NCBI RefSeq assembly: GCF_023091155.1
Contig: NZ_JAHWXK010000001.1
Coordinates: 2,480,001 to 2,544,000, forward strand
Origin: Microbacterium sufflavum
Lineage (GTDB): Bacteria > Actinomycetota > Actinomycetes > Actinomycetales > Microbacteriaceae
Reading direction: 5' to 3'
DNA length: 64,000 bases
Positions 33,911 to 42,418 of this stretch are shown in pieces. A program made the translations under genes and the position numbers. Within the stretch, counting starts at the first letter, position 1. Every line of letters starts with the position of its first letter. A model generated the notes under the pieces. It had not been told where the DNA came from. It saw only the letters and a program-made list of their open reading frames with translations, and searched no databases.

Positions 33911-33936
33911 GAAGGCCGCTCCGAAGAGCGGCCTTC
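33911..33936 (-). terminator. Terminator of tRNA-Arg gene
   Basis: A perfect 11-bp stem GAAGGCCGCTC / GAGCGGCCTTC closes a 4-nt loop that reads TTCG on the reverse strand, an extra-stable tetraloop. It starts 9 nt beyond the tRNA 3' end and is followed by a T/C-rich tract. Confidence 0.8.
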
Positions 33937-33944
33937 TGCTGATG

Positions 33945-34017
33945 TGCCCCCGACAGGAGTCGAACCTGCGACCTACGGTACCGGAAACCGGCGCTCTATC
34001 CACTGAGCTACGGAGGC
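33945..34017 (-). tRNA. tRNA-Arg (anticodon CCG)
   Basis: The reverse strand folds into a 73-nt cloverleaf: acceptor GCCTCCG/CGGGGGC, D stem GCTC/GAGC, anticodon loop TTCCGGT with anticodon CCG (reads CGG), T stem GCAGG/CCTGT with TTCGACT loop, discriminator A. The CCA end is not encoded. One C-U mismatch occurs at the top of the anticodon stem (27-43). CGG is an abundant Arg codon in this genome. Confidence 0.93.
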
Positions 34018-34033
34018 GTACCGATCGACCTTA

Positions 34034-34840
34034 TCACTCGTCCGGGGTGGTCTCCGACCCGCCCGCTTCGGTGACCGGGGCGGCCCGCAGCTCGTCGAGC
34101 GCGGCGGCCAGCTTCTCGGCGAGGTAGCGGTGGCCCGCGGTCGACGGATGCTTGCGTCCGACCTCCACGTCGATCACGGAGAGGTAGTTCTGCTCGGTGA
34201 TCCAGTGCTGCTGCACGGGGGAGATGTACCACCAGCCGCGGGCGGCCGCGAGCTCGGACAGGTCGTGGTCGATGCGGGCGGTCTGCGTGCCGACGGGGAG
34301 CTCGTGCGGGGCGGGGCCGAGCACGACGATCGCGGCCTCCGGGTACAGCGCGGTGAGCGCGTCCCAGGCGGCGGTCACGGCGTCGCGGTAGCCCACCTCG
34401 CCCTGGGCGCGGTCGTTGATGGAGCCCTGCACGATCACCAGGTCGGGGTCGATCGCGGGGTCGAGGGCGGCGATCCGCTCCCCGAACGTGGGGCCGTCGA
34501 GCCCCGGCTTGAGGTAGCCGCTGCCGCGCACGCCGTTGACGACCGTGTGCCCGTGGATCAGGTCGGCGAGCACGTACGCGTACCCGAGCGTGGGATCCGT
34601 GGCCGCCGAGCCGTAGGTCCACGAGTCGCCGAAGACCAGCACGGTGGGGTCGTCGGGGAGCGTGAGGGGAGCCGGAGCGATGGCCGCGGTGGCGGTGTCG
34701 TCACCGGCGGCGACGGGCGCGGCGGAGGGAGCGGGAGTCCATGGCCGCCACACACCCAGAACGCCCGCCGTGACGGCGAGCACCAGTGCGGTGGCGACCC
34801 CGGCGGCACGCAGTCGGCGGCGGGTGGCGGGGGCCTTCAT
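34034..34840 (-). CDS. Exported SGNH/GDSL-type hydrolase
   Basis: A 268-residue protein with a basic N-terminus and a hydrophobic signal/anchor segment (about 10-30), an Ala/Pro linker, then an SGNH esterase/lipase domain (about 65-260). Block I is VLVFGDSWTYG (nucleophile Ser), block II includes GVRGSGYL, block III VIVQGSIND (Asn), and block V VGRKHPSTAGH (His). The substrate could be an acyl or acetyl ester in the envelope. ATG 34840 follows a TACTCT box by 6 nt. Its stop lies 17 nt beyond the tRNA-Arg gene. Confidence 0.88.
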   Translation of the reverse strand: MKAPATRRRLRAAGVATALVLAVTAGVLGVWRPWTPAPSAAPVAAGDDTATAAIAPAPLTLPDDPTVLVFGDSWTYGSAATDPTLGYAYVLADLIHGHTVVNGVRGSGYLKPGLDGPTFGERIAALDPAIDPDLVIVQGSINDRAQGEVGYRDAVTAAWDALTALYPEAAIVVLGPAPHELPVGTQTARIDHDLSELAAARGWWYISPVQQHWITEQNYLSVIDVEVGRKHPSTAGHRYLAEKLAAALDELRAAPVTEAGGSETTPDE

Positions 34841-34852
34841 GGCATGAGAGTA
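34841..34852 (-). promoter_or_regulatory. -10 box for leaderless SGNH hydrolase transcript
   Basis: On the reverse strand TACTCT (34852-34847) plus 6 nt leads to ATG 34840. Confidence 0.45.
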
Positions 34853-34918
34853 GATCACGGTCGGCCGAACGCAAATTCGGCGCGACGCACGGGGGCGGAG
34901 ATCACCCGTCCGCGCCCG

Positions 34919-34924
34919 TAAACT
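34919..34924 (+). promoter_or_regulatory. -10 box of argS
   Basis: TAAACT ends 9 nt before the argS ATG, so the leader would be only a few nucleotides long; GGGGAG in between may act as a ribosome binding site if transcription starts earlier. Confidence 0.35.
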
Positions 34925-34933
34925 GGGGAGTCT

Positions 34934-36598
34934 ATGAACCCCGAAACGCTCGCCTCCGCCATCCTCGCCGTCCTCGCACCGATCGCCGAGGCTCGACGTC
35001 CCGGCGAGCCGCTCGGGGTCACCGCCGCCGACGTGGTGCTGGAGCGTCCGCGCAACCGCGACCACGGCGACTGGGCCTCCAACATCGCGATGCGCCTGGC
35101 GAAGCCGCTCGGCACCAACCCGCGCGAGCTGGCGCAGGAGATCGCCGACGGACTCGTCCGCGTCGACGGGGTCGCGAGCGCCGAGGTCGCCGGTCCCGGG
35201 TTCCTCAACATCCGTCTCGACGCAGCCGCGGCCGGCGCGCTCGCGAAGGTCATCGTCGATGCCGGTCCCGCGTACGGCACCAACTCCTCGCAGGAGGGCG
35301 TGAGCGTCAACGTCGAGTTCGTCTCGGCCAACCCCACGGGTCCGCTGCACATCGCGCACACGCGCTGGGCCGCGCTGGGCGACGCGATCGTGCGCCTGCT
35401 GCTGGCGAGCGGCGCCCATGCGGTGCGCGAGTACTACATCAACGACGCCGGCGTGCAGATGGACCGCTTCGCGGGCTCGGTGCTCGCCGCCGCGAAGGGC
35501 GAGCCGACCCCCGAGGGCGGCTACCCCGGCGAGTACATCACCACGCTCGCCGGCCGCGTGCTCGAGGCCCGCCCCGACCTGCTCGACCTCCCCGAGGCCG
35601 AGCAGCTCGACGTCGCCCGCGAGCTCGCGTACGAGTACCAGCTCGCCGAGATCACGCACTCGCTCGACCGCTTCAACGTGCCGTTCGACGTGTGGTTCTC
35701 CGAGCGCACGCTGCACGCGAAGGACGCGTCGGGCCTGAGCCTGATCGACCGTGCCGTCGACCGCCTCCGCGAGCAGGGGCACGTGTTCGACCAGGACGGC
35801 GCGGTGTGGGTGCGCACGACCGACTTCGGCGACGACAAGGACCGCGTGATCCGCCGCTCGAACGGCGAGTACACGTACTTCGCCGCCGATGCCGCGTACT
35901 ACCTCGACAAGGGCGACCGCGGCTTCCGCGACAAGATCTACCTGCTCGGCGCCGACCACCACGGCTACGTGCACCGCCTCAAGGCGGTTGCCGGTGCCGC
36001 GGGGGAGGACCCGGAGAAGAACGTCGAGGTGCTGATCGGCCAGATGGTGTCGATCAACGGCGCCCGCCTGAGCAAGCGCGCGGGCAACATCATCGAGATG
36101 GACGACCTGCTCGACTGGCTCGGCACCGACGCGCTGCGCTACTCGCTGGAGCGCTCGCCCGCCGACTCGCCGCTCGACCTCGACCCCGAGCTGCTGCAGA
36201 AGCGCACCAACGACAACCCGGTGTTCTACGTGCAGTACGCCCACGCGCGCACGCACAACGTGGCCCGCAACGCCGCCGACTCCGGTGTCGACCGCTCCGA
36301 GTTCGCGCCGGAGACGCTGACGCACGAGAGCGAGGCCGCCCTGCTGGGCGCGCTGCAGGAGTTCCCGCGCATCGTGGCGTTCGCCGCTCAGGTGCGCGAA
36401 CCCCATCGCGTGGCCCGCTACCTGGAGGAGCTCGCGGGCCTGTACCACCGCTGGTACGACAACTGCCGCGTGATCCCGCTCAGCGACGACCCGGTCGAGA
36501 GCGTGCACCGCACCCGCCTGTGGCTGAACGACGCCGCCGGTCAGGTGTTCCGCAACGGCCTCGGCCTGCTGGGCGTCTCGGCTCCCGAGCGCATGTGA
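34934..36598 (+). CDS. argS: Arginyl-tRNA synthetase
   Basis: This 554-residue class I synthetase charges tRNA-Arg. The HIGH-type motif is NPTGPLHIAHTRWA (about 133-146) and the KMSKS-type motif is ARLSKRAGNII (about 377-387). An N-terminal Add-1 domain and the C-terminal DALR anticodon-binding domain (about 435-554, ALRYSLERSPADSPLDLD precedes it) are present, so the protein is full-length. The start is fixed by TAAACT and GGGGAG just upstream. It lies beside the tRNA-Arg(CCG) gene, separated by the SGNH hydrolase on the other strand. Confidence 0.97.
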   Translation: MNPETLASAILAVLAPIAEARRPGEPLGVTAADVVLERPRNRDHGDWASNIAMRLAKPLGTNPRELAQEIADGLVRVDGVASAEVAGPGFLNIRLDAAAAGALAKVIVDAGPAYGTNSSQEGVSVNVEFVSANPTGPLHIAHTRWAALGDAIVRLLLASGAHAVREYYINDAGVQMDRFAGSVLAAAKGEPTPEGGYPGEYITTLAGRVLEARPDLLDLPEAEQLDVARELAYEYQLAEITHSLDRFNVPFDVWFSERTLHAKDASGLSLIDRAVDRLREQGHVFDQDGAVWVRTTDFGDDKDRVIRRSNGEYTYFAADAAYYLDKGDRGFRDKIYLLGADHHGYVHRLKAVAGAAGEDPEKNVEVLIGQMVSINGARLSKRAGNIIEMDDLLDWLGTDALRYSLERSPADSPLDLDPELLQKRTNDNPVFYVQYAHARTHNVARNAADSGVDRSEFAPETLTHESEAALLGALQEFPRIVAFAAQVREPHRVARYLEELAGLYHRWYDNCRVIPLSDDPVESVHRTRLWLNDAAGQVFRNGLGLLGVSAPERM

Positions 36599-36626
36599 CC
36601 GGCCGCCCGTGCGGCAGGATGACACC

Positions 36627-37469
36627 ATGAGCGACGACAACCACACGCTGCCGTACCCCGAGCCGTCGCGGGAGCACCCGACGCTGGTGATCCCCGACGC
36701 GGCGGCGCCGCAGCCGGAGAAGGCCAGGCGACGGCCGCGGTGGCCGTGGGTCGTGCTGATCGTGGTCGTGGTGCTCGCGGTGCTCGTCGTGGCGGCGGAG
36801 CTCATCGCCCGCGCCGTGCTTCCCGGCGTGGTGCGGTCGATCGTGATCGAGCAGCTCGACCTCCCGGCGGATCAGCAGCTCGACGTGGAGACCACGGGCC
36901 TGCTCCTGCCGCAGCTCATCGGCGGACGCCTCGAGACGTTGCACCTGTCCACCGACGCGGTGACCCTGGAGGGCATCACCGGCGCGGCCGACGTGACCGC
37001 GACCGGCGTGCCCCTGCGCGGCGGCGACCTCGGCGGCGCCGACGGCACGATCCGCATCGACCAGGAGCAGTTCACGGCGCTGCTGGCCACGACCGACCTC
37101 CCGGTGGATTCCGTCGAGCTGGACGAGCCGAATGCCACGCTGGGCGGCTCCTTCGACGTGCTGGGCACCGCGGTGCCGGTGTCGATCACGCTCACCCCGG
37201 GCGCGGTCGACGGCGATCTGGAGCTGACCCCCGTGGCGGCGAGCGTCGGCGGGATCGACATCGACCTGTCCCGCGTCGGCTCGTCCCTGGGCGGACTGGG
37301 CGAGGGCCTCACGGAGCCGCGTCGCGTCTGCATCGCGGATCAGCTGCCGGCCGGGCTCACCCTCACCGGGCTGCAGATCTCCGGTGATGCCGCCGTGATC
37401 GACGTGGATGTCGACGGCGCGATCGTCACCGACGAGGCGCTGCAGGAGAAGGGCACCTGCCCGCGCTGA
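36627..37469 (+). CDS. LmeA-like (DUF2993) phospholipid-binding protein
   Basis: A 280-residue protein with a disordered N-terminus, a membrane anchor (about 41-66, WVVLIVVVVLAVLVVAAELI) and a DUF2993 domain outside the membrane (about 68-280), with VRSIVIEQLDLP and IGGRLETLHLSTDAV. In mycobacteria the DUF2993 protein LmeA binds phospholipid and supports mannan elongation of lipoglycans; the equivalent role here is inferred. ATG 36627 was preferred; an in-frame GTG lies at 36609. It starts 28 nt after argS and converges on the hydrolase gene at 37474. Confidence 0.82.
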   Translation: MSDDNHTLPYPEPSREHPTLVIPDAAAPQPEKARRRPRWPWVVLIVVVVLAVLVVAAELIARAVLPGVVRSIVIEQLDLPADQQLDVETTGLLLPQLIGGRLETLHLSTDAVTLEGITGAADVTATGVPLRGGDLGGADGTIRIDQEQFTALLATTDLPVDSVELDEPNATLGGSFDVLGTAVPVSITLTPGAVDGDLELTPVAASVGGIDIDLSRVGSSLGGLGEGLTEPRRVCIADQLPAGLTLTGLQISGDAAVIDVDVDGAIVTDEALQEKGTCPR

Positions 37470-37473
37470 CCGG

Positions 37474-38226
37474 CTACCCGGTCTCGGCGCGCGGTCCGTC
37501 CATCCGGGCCCGCAGGAGCTCGGCGAGCCACTGGGGCCGCTGCAGCGGGATGCCGTGGCCACAGCCGTCGACCGTGACCAACGTGCTGCCGGGGAGCGCG
37601 CGGTGCAGTGCCGCGGCGGAACGGTGCATGAGCTTCTTCTCGTTCTGTCCGACGAGGACGAGCGCCGAGCCGGGGAACTGCGACCACGCGGGCGGCGGAG
37701 CGAAGCGCAGGTTCTCCGCCACCGCGGTCACCAGGGTCTCGCGCGAGATGCCGGCCGAGGTGCGCAGGTAGGCGGGGAGCAGGTCGTCCGGCACGAACAG
37801 CTCCCGCGCCTGCAGCCGGGCGAAGTGCTCGTTCTTCGCCAGCCCGGCGGTCGCCCGCAGGAGCGCGAGGGTCGGGCCGATCGCGCGCGCCGGTTCCGCC
37901 TGGGCGCTGATGACCACCGCGTCGGAGACCAGGTCGGGGCGCTGCGCCGCGAGCAGCACGGTCAACTGCGCGCCGAGCGAGAACCCGACCACGGTCGCGG
38001 GGGCGGACTCGTGCTCCAGGAGCCGGGTGAGCGCGTCGACGGTCGCGGCGTGCGACACGTACGGCTCGGTCGCACTCGCGCCGTGGCCGGGCAGGTCGGG
38101 CACGATCACCCGCTGCTGCTCGCCGAGCCGGGCGCGCACCGGGTCCCACATCCACCCGGCGACCCCGCCACCGTGCAGCAGGAGAAGGGGTCGTGGGCCG
38201 GCGGGGCCGGAAGTCTCGTGGTGCAC
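37474..38226 (-). CDS. Alpha/beta hydrolase (third gene of TetR operon)
   Basis: A 250-residue alpha/beta-hydrolase fold enzyme: oxyanion region LLLLHGGGVAGWMWDPV, nucleophile Ser in VVGFSLGAQ (about 92-100) and catalytic His in TVDGCGHGIPL (about 222-232). The acid residue is probably in VGQNEKK or nearby; it is less clear. It starts at GTG 38226, one nucleotide after the tetR stop, so it is coupled to the regulator. Substrate unknown; the operon encodes two different hydrolases controlled by one TetR protein. Confidence 0.88.
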   Translation of the reverse strand: MHHETSGPAGPRPLLLLHGGGVAGWMWDPVRARLGEQQRVIVPDLPGHGASATEPYVSHAATVDALTRLLEHESAPATVVGFSLGAQLTVLLAAQRPDLVSDAVVISAQAEPARAIGPTLALLRATAGLAKNEHFARLQARELFVPDDLLPAYLRTSAGISRETLVTAVAENLRFAPPPAWSQFPGSALVLVGQNEKKLMHRSAAALHRALPGSTLVTVDGCGHGIPLQRPQWLAELLRARMDGPRAETG

Positions 38227-38227
38227 G

Positions 38228-38809
38228 TCACTGCCTCTCGAACGTGGCTGCCATGCGGCCGATGGTGTCGATCGTGCTCTCCAGTCGATCGCGATTGAGG
38301 GGGCCGAGCAGCCGCGCGGCCGACAGCAGGCCGAGCGTGGCGCTCGACAGGGCGAGGGCGAGCGACTCCGGCGCCACGTCGGCGACGACGAGCCCGCGTC
38401 GCTGCAGGTCGTGCACCCACGCGATCACGCGCTCGTGTCGTTCCCGGTACCGTCCGTCCTGCTCCTCCGCGACGTGCGCCCCGAGCACGCCGGTGTCGTC
38501 GAGGAACGCCGCGGTCATCAGCTCGTCGTCGAGCAGCGCGCGGGCGGTCGCACGATATGCGGCGGCGAGCGAGGGGTGCGCGCCGAGCTCCTGCTCCACG
38601 CGCGCGGCGATGCGGGCGTTGCCGCGCTGGAGCAGGGCGTCGCGCACGTCGCGCTTCGACGTGAACTCCCGGTACACGGCGCCCTTCGCGATCCCCGCGT
38701 CCTCCGCGACGGCGGCGATGCTCATGGCGTCGAAGCCGCGGGCGAGCACGAGCCGCTCGGCCGCGTCGAGGATGCGGTCGCGGCGGTGGGGGATGAGCGG
38801 TCTAGGCAT
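38228..38809 (-). CDS. TetR/AcrR family transcriptional regulator
   Basis: This 193-residue repressor has an N-terminal TetR helix-turn-helix (about 8-55): RDRILDAAERLVLARGFDAM, then IAAVAEDAGIAKGAVYREF. The remainder is a helical ligand-binding domain. The start ATG overlaps the upstream hydrolase stop by 8 nt and the downstream hydrolase follows after 1 nt, so all three are one operon. The 34-bp palindrome upstream of the operon (39701-39734) is the likely operator, giving autorepression relieved by a substrate of the hydrolases. Confidence 0.92.
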   Translation of the reverse strand: MPRPLIPHRRDRILDAAERLVLARGFDAMSIAAVAEDAGIAKGAVYREFTSKRDVRDALLQRGNARIAARVEQELGAHPSLAAAYRATARALLDDELMTAAFLDDTGVLGAHVAEEQDGRYRERHERVIAWVHDLQRRGLVVADVAPESLALALSSATLGLLSAARLLGPLNRDRLESTIDTIGRMAATFERQ

Positions 38810-39689
38810 CCGCCCGCCCGTCGAGGTGTTCGAGCAGCGCCGCGGTGACGACGTCGGGACGATCGCGCTGCACCCAGTGGCCGGCGCCGGGGACCACGAC
38901 CAGACGGGCGTCGGGCAGCAGGCGCGCAGCGGTGCGGATGCGGTCGAGGGGCACACCGGAGTCGCGGTCGCCGTGCACCAGCAGCGTCGGCGTGTGCACG
39001 GACGGCAGCCGGTCGGTGTACACCGTGCGCAGTCGGTTCCACCGCACCTGGTCGCGCTGCCACTCGCCGAACGTCGCGAGCCCGGTGCCCGTGGCGGCCT
39101 CGGAGAGCACGGCTTCGACGAGCTCGGGCGTGCGCGCCTCCGGGCTGCGCACCAGGTCGGCGAGACCCTTCTCCATCGCGGTGGCGTTGCGCGCGTACGA
39201 GCGCGTCATCGCGGAGAGCAGGCCGGAGCGCAGCAGCAGGAAGGTGGAGAAGTGGGTGAGGGCGCCGAGCGGACCGTCGGCCAGCCGCGGCATCAGCCCG
39301 TAGCAGCCGAGCAGGGCGGCCGCGCGTGCCTGCCCGGGGCGGTCGAGGAGGTGCCCGACGGTCAGACCACCGCCGAGGGAGAGCCCGGCGACGGCGTAGT
39401 CGCTCAGGCGCAGCGCGTCGACGAGCTCGCCCACGTAGTGCACCAGCCGCTCCTGCGTGAGCCTCCACTCCGGACGGGGACTGTGCCCGAAGCCGGGGTG
39501 GTCCGGCGCGAGGACCCGGTGCCCGGCGGCGGCGAGCTGCGGGCCGATGCCGCCCCAGGAGAGCTCGGCGCTGTCGGCTCCGCCGCCGTGCAGCAGCAGG
39601 AGGGGCGAGCCGGATTCGTGCGTCGGGGTCCATTCGCACAGTGAGACCTCGGCGCCGGGGAGGCTGATGCGCGTCCGCGTGGGAGTCAT
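38802..39689 (-). CDS. Alpha/beta hydrolase (first gene of TetR operon)
   Basis: A 295-residue alpha/beta hydrolase with HGGGADSAELSWGGIGP (oxyanion hole), nucleophile Ser in VAGLSLGGGLTVG (about 99-111), acid Asp in LVHGDRDSGVP (about 239-249) and His in PGAGHWVQRD (about 268-277). The pattern is like MhpC/BphD-type C-C hydrolases or esterases of aromatic catabolism, but specificity is not determined by what I see. The ATG has a GAGAGGA site. It is the first gene after the palindromic operator. Confidence 0.88.
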   Translation of the reverse strand: MTPTRTRISLPGAEVSLCEWTPTHESGSPLLLLHGGGADSAELSWGGIGPQLAAAGHRVLAPDHPGFGHSPRPEWRLTQERLVHYVGELVDALRLSDYAVAGLSLGGGLTVGHLLDRPGQARAAALLGCYGLMPRLADGPLGALTHFSTFLLLRSGLLSAMTRSYARNATAMEKGLADLVRSPEARTPELVEAVLSEAATGTGLATFGEWQRDQVRWNRLRTVYTDRLPSVHTPTLLVHGDRDSGVPLDRIRTAARLLPDARLVVVPGAGHWVQRDRPDVVTAALLEHLDGRADA

Positions 39690-39700
39690 GCGTGTCCTCT

Positions 39701-39734
39701 CGTTGTGACCAAACTAGCAGTTCTGGTCACAACG
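39701..39734. promoter_or_regulatory. TetR-type operator of the hydrolase operon
   Basis: CGTTGTGACCA (39701-39711) and TGGTCACAACG (39724-39734) are perfect 11-bp inverted arms; the 12-nt centre also contains AACT/AGTT half-symmetry. On the operon strand TAGTTT within it may be the -10 box. It ends 12 nt before the first hydrolase start codon. Confidence 0.8.
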
Positions 39735-39746
39735 AGGGTCGCGCGG

Positions 39747-40829
39747 TCAGCGGTCCTCGTGTGCGGCGCCGGTCCCGGCCTCCTCTGCGGCGGCGCGCTG
39801 GGCCTCGCGCAGCTCCGCGGTCGCCACCTGCACGTCCACCTCGGCGCGCTGCAGCCGGCGTTGCACGAACGTCCGAGCGCCGAACCGCTCGTGCAGCCGG
39901 TCCTTGCGCTCCTCCTCGGCGGTGACGATGTACGCGCAGGCCACGAGGATCACCTGCGTCGACAGGTTGAGCCAGATCAGCAGGGCCAGCAGCGAGGCGA
40001 ACGACGCCAGCAGCGGGTTGCTCGTGGCACCGCCGACGAACAGGCCGGACAGCTCCTGCAGCACGATGAGACCGAATGCCCCGAGCAGCGCCCCCGCCCA
40101 CAGCGACCGCGCCGCGGGGCGCACCCCGGACAGCAGGAGGAACGCGCCGACGATGAGCGCGGCGTCGAGCGCGAACACCACCACGAGCGACAGCAGCCGC
40201 ACCGTCACGGCGACCGCGGGGGAGTCCGACGGCAGACCGAGGAGGTCAGCGACCCACGTGGCGCCGAGCTGCCCGATGAACGTCAGCGCGGCCGCGAGCA
40301 CGAATGCCACGCCGATGCCGAGTCCGAGGAGCAGGTTGCGCACGATCACCCAGATCCACAGGATGTCGGACTGCACGGTCCCGGCGATCACGCGGATGGC
40401 GGTGCGCAGCGAACCGATGGCCCCGAGCGCCGCGCCGATCAGCGCGACCAGGGAGACCAGCCCGGCGACGGAGAGCGATGCCGGGGCGCGGAGGTCCTTC
40501 GCATCGATCACGCCGTCGTCGCCGATCAGTCCGGGCACGGCGGCCTGCACCGCGTCGATGATCGCGCGCCACGCGTCGGGGTTGCCCGCGAGCCACAGCG
40601 CCGCGATCGAGAACCCGAGCAGCACGCCAGCGAACACGCTGAACAGTGCACGGTAGGTGACGCTGTCGGCCAGCATCGGGCCGCGGCGCTCGGAGTACAG
40701 CAGGGCCGCGCGGACGGGGCGACGCGCGAGGGCCCAGGCGATGACGGGTCCTGTGATGCGCGCGACGAGTCCGGGCCGCGACGGCCCGTCGGATCGGGTG
40801 TGAGCGTCTGTTGCGTCGGTGTCTGCCAC
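39747..40829 (-). CDS. YihY/BrkB family membrane protein
   Basis: A 360-residue protein with six or so membrane helices and the YihY/virulence factor BrkB pattern: ADSVTYRALFSVFAGVLLGF near the N-terminus, LLLSGVRPAARSLWAGALLG in the middle, then GATSNPLLASFASLLALLIWLNLSTQ (in parts) and a soluble C-terminal helix region. The molecular function is unknown; it was once misnamed RNase BN. GTG 40829 lies 6 nt after a TAGGGT box. The gene is divergent from lysA. Confidence 0.9.
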   Translation of the reverse strand: MADTDATDAHTRSDGPSRPGLVARITGPVIAWALARRPVRAALLYSERRGPMLADSVTYRALFSVFAGVLLGFSIAALWLAGNPDAWRAIIDAVQAAVPGLIGDDGVIDAKDLRAPASLSVAGLVSLVALIGAALGAIGSLRTAIRVIAGTVQSDILWIWVIVRNLLLGLGIGVAFVLAAALTFIGQLGATWVADLLGLPSDSPAVAVTVRLLSLVVVFALDAALIVGAFLLLSGVRPAARSLWAGALLGAFGLIVLQELSGLFVGGATSNPLLASFASLLALLIWLNLSTQVILVACAYIVTAEEERKDRLHERFGARTFVQRRLQRAEVDVQVATAELREAQRAAAEEAGTGAAHEDR

Positions 40830-40841
40830 GCCCCCACCCTA
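40830..40841 (-). promoter_or_regulatory. -10 box for leaderless YihY transcript
   Basis: On the reverse strand TAGGGT (40841-40836) plus GGGGGC leads to GTG 40829. Confidence 0.5.
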
Positions 40842-40915
40842 GGAGAGCCGCGACGGGGGTCCCCAGGGGCTTGACGCGGGCTGTCACCGTGCGCAGGCGG
40901 ATCGGGGCGTTGCCC

Positions 40916-40921
40916 TAGAAT
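40916..40921 (+). promoter_or_regulatory. -10 box of lysA
   Basis: TAGAAT lies 56 nt before the lysA GTG. The resulting leader of about 50 nt shows no lysine riboswitch, which would need far more sequence. Confidence 0.35.
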
Positions 40922-40977
40922 CGGGGGCAACTCGATGTGCGCCCTCCGCCCGAGACCCGACCCACGATTGGTGCTCC

Positions 40978-42396
40978 GTGCTTGCTCCTGCCGACTCGCT
41001 CGCCCCGGAATGGCTCCTCGTCCCCGATGACCCGAACGATCTCGCGAGCGGTGTGTGGCCGGCGTCGGCCCGCCGTGACGACGACGGAGCCCTCGTGCTC
41101 GCCGGCGTGCGCGCCACCGAGCTCGCCCGCACCTACGGCACCCCGGTCCTGGTGCTCGACGAGGACGAGGTCCGCACCAGGGCGCGCGCCTTCCGGGTGG
41201 CGTTCGACCGGGCCGCGGCGGAGCACGGCACCACGGCGCAGGTGTACTACGCGGGCAAGGCGTTCCTGAGCACGACCGTCGCCCGGTGGGTCGTCGACGA
41301 GGGGCTCCGCGTCGACGTGTGCACGGGCGGCGAGCTCGCGGTGGCCCTGGCCGCCGGGGTCGCGCCCGCGTCGCTCGGCTTCCACGGCAACAACAAGTCG
41401 GTCGCCGAGCTGGAGCGCGCGGTGCAGGTGGGCGTCGGCACGATCGTGGTCGACAGCGCGATCGAGATCGAGCGGCTGGCCGCGATCACGGCCCGCACCG
41501 ATGCGGTGCAGCGGGTCATGGTGCGCGTCATCAGCGGCGTGCACGCCGAGACCCACGACTTCCTCGCGACCGCCCACGAAGACCAGAAGTTCGGCTTCCC
41601 CCTCGCCGAGGCGGAGACCGCCGTCGCCCGCATCCGCGAGATCCCCGGGCTGGAGTTCGCCGGTCTGCACTGTCACATCGGTTCGCAGATCTTCGGCGTC
41701 GCCGGGTTCCGCGAGTCGGCGTCGCGCGTGCTCGAGCTGCATGCGGCGCTCCTGGAGCACGGACCGGTGCCGCAGCTCAACCTCGGCGGCGGCTTCGGCA
41801 TCGCGTACACCCGGGTCGACGACCCCACGCCGATCGACGAGCTCGCTGCCGCCATCGTGGCCGCGGTCGCCGAGGGCTGCGCGGCCAGGGGCATCCCCGT
41901 GCCCGCGCTGTCGTTCGAGCCGGGCAGGGCCATCATCGGCACGGCCGGAGTGACCCTCTACGAGGTCGGCACCACGAAGGACGTGACGATCGCCTCCGGG
42001 GCGACCCGCCGCTACGTCAGCGTGGACGGCGGGATGAGCGACAACGCCCGCACCGCCCTGTACGGCGCCAGCTACTCGGCGCGGCTGGCATCGCGCACGG
42101 GGGAGGGCGAGCCGCAGCTGAGCCGCGTCGTCGGCAAGCACTGCGAGTCGGGCGACATCGTGGTCGACCACGAGTACCTTCCCGCCGACCTCGCACCGGG
42201 CGACCTGCTGGCCGTTCCCGCGACGGGCGCCTACTGCGCCTCGCTGTCGAGCAACTACAACCACGTCCCGCGACCGCCGATCGTGGCGGTGCGCGACGGC
42301 CGTTCGCGGGTGATCGTCCGCGGCGAGACCGTCGACGACCTGCTGGCCCGCGATGCGGGCATCGACGGGGCCGACGCCCCCGAGGGAGACCGATGA
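40978..42396 (+). CDS. lysA: Diaminopimelate decarboxylase
   Basis: LysA is a PLP enzyme that makes lysine from meso-diaminopimelate. The 472-residue protein has the PLP-binding Lys94 in VYYAGKAFL, the Gly-rich phosphate loop GGGFGIAYT (about 274-282), CHIGSQIF (about 231-238) and the substrate-binding CESGDI (about 391-396). The GTG start has no ribosome binding site, yet the N-terminal sequence LAPADSLAPEWL fits the family in this group. It heads the lysA-hom-thrB run; hom starts 22 nt after its stop with its own GAAGGAG site. Confidence 0.96.
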   Translation: MLAPADSLAPEWLLVPDDPNDLASGVWPASARRDDDGALVLAGVRATELARTYGTPVLVLDEDEVRTRARAFRVAFDRAAAEHGTTAQVYYAGKAFLSTTVARWVVDEGLRVDVCTGGELAVALAAGVAPASLGFHGNNKSVAELERAVQVGVGTIVVDSAIEIERLAAITARTDAVQRVMVRVISGVHAETHDFLATAHEDQKFGFPLAEAETAVARIREIPGLEFAGLHCHIGSQIFGVAGFRESASRVLELHAALLEHGPVPQLNLGGGFGIAYTRVDDPTPIDELAAAIVAAVAEGCAARGIPVPALSFEPGRAIIGTAGVTLYEVGTTKDVTIASGATRRYVSVDGGMSDNARTALYGASYSARLASRTGEGEPQLSRVVGKHCESGDIVVDHEYLPADLAPGDLLAVPATGAYCASLSSNYNHVPRPPIVAVRDGRSRVIVRGETVDDLLARDAGIDGADAPEGDR

Positions 42397-42418
42397 CCCA
42401 CCCCCTGAAGGAGCACGC

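Noticed and set aside
40842-40977. Lysine riboswitch or T-box upstream of lysA
   Set aside because: Leader is about 50 nt after the TAGAAT box, with no conserved riboswitch core visible.
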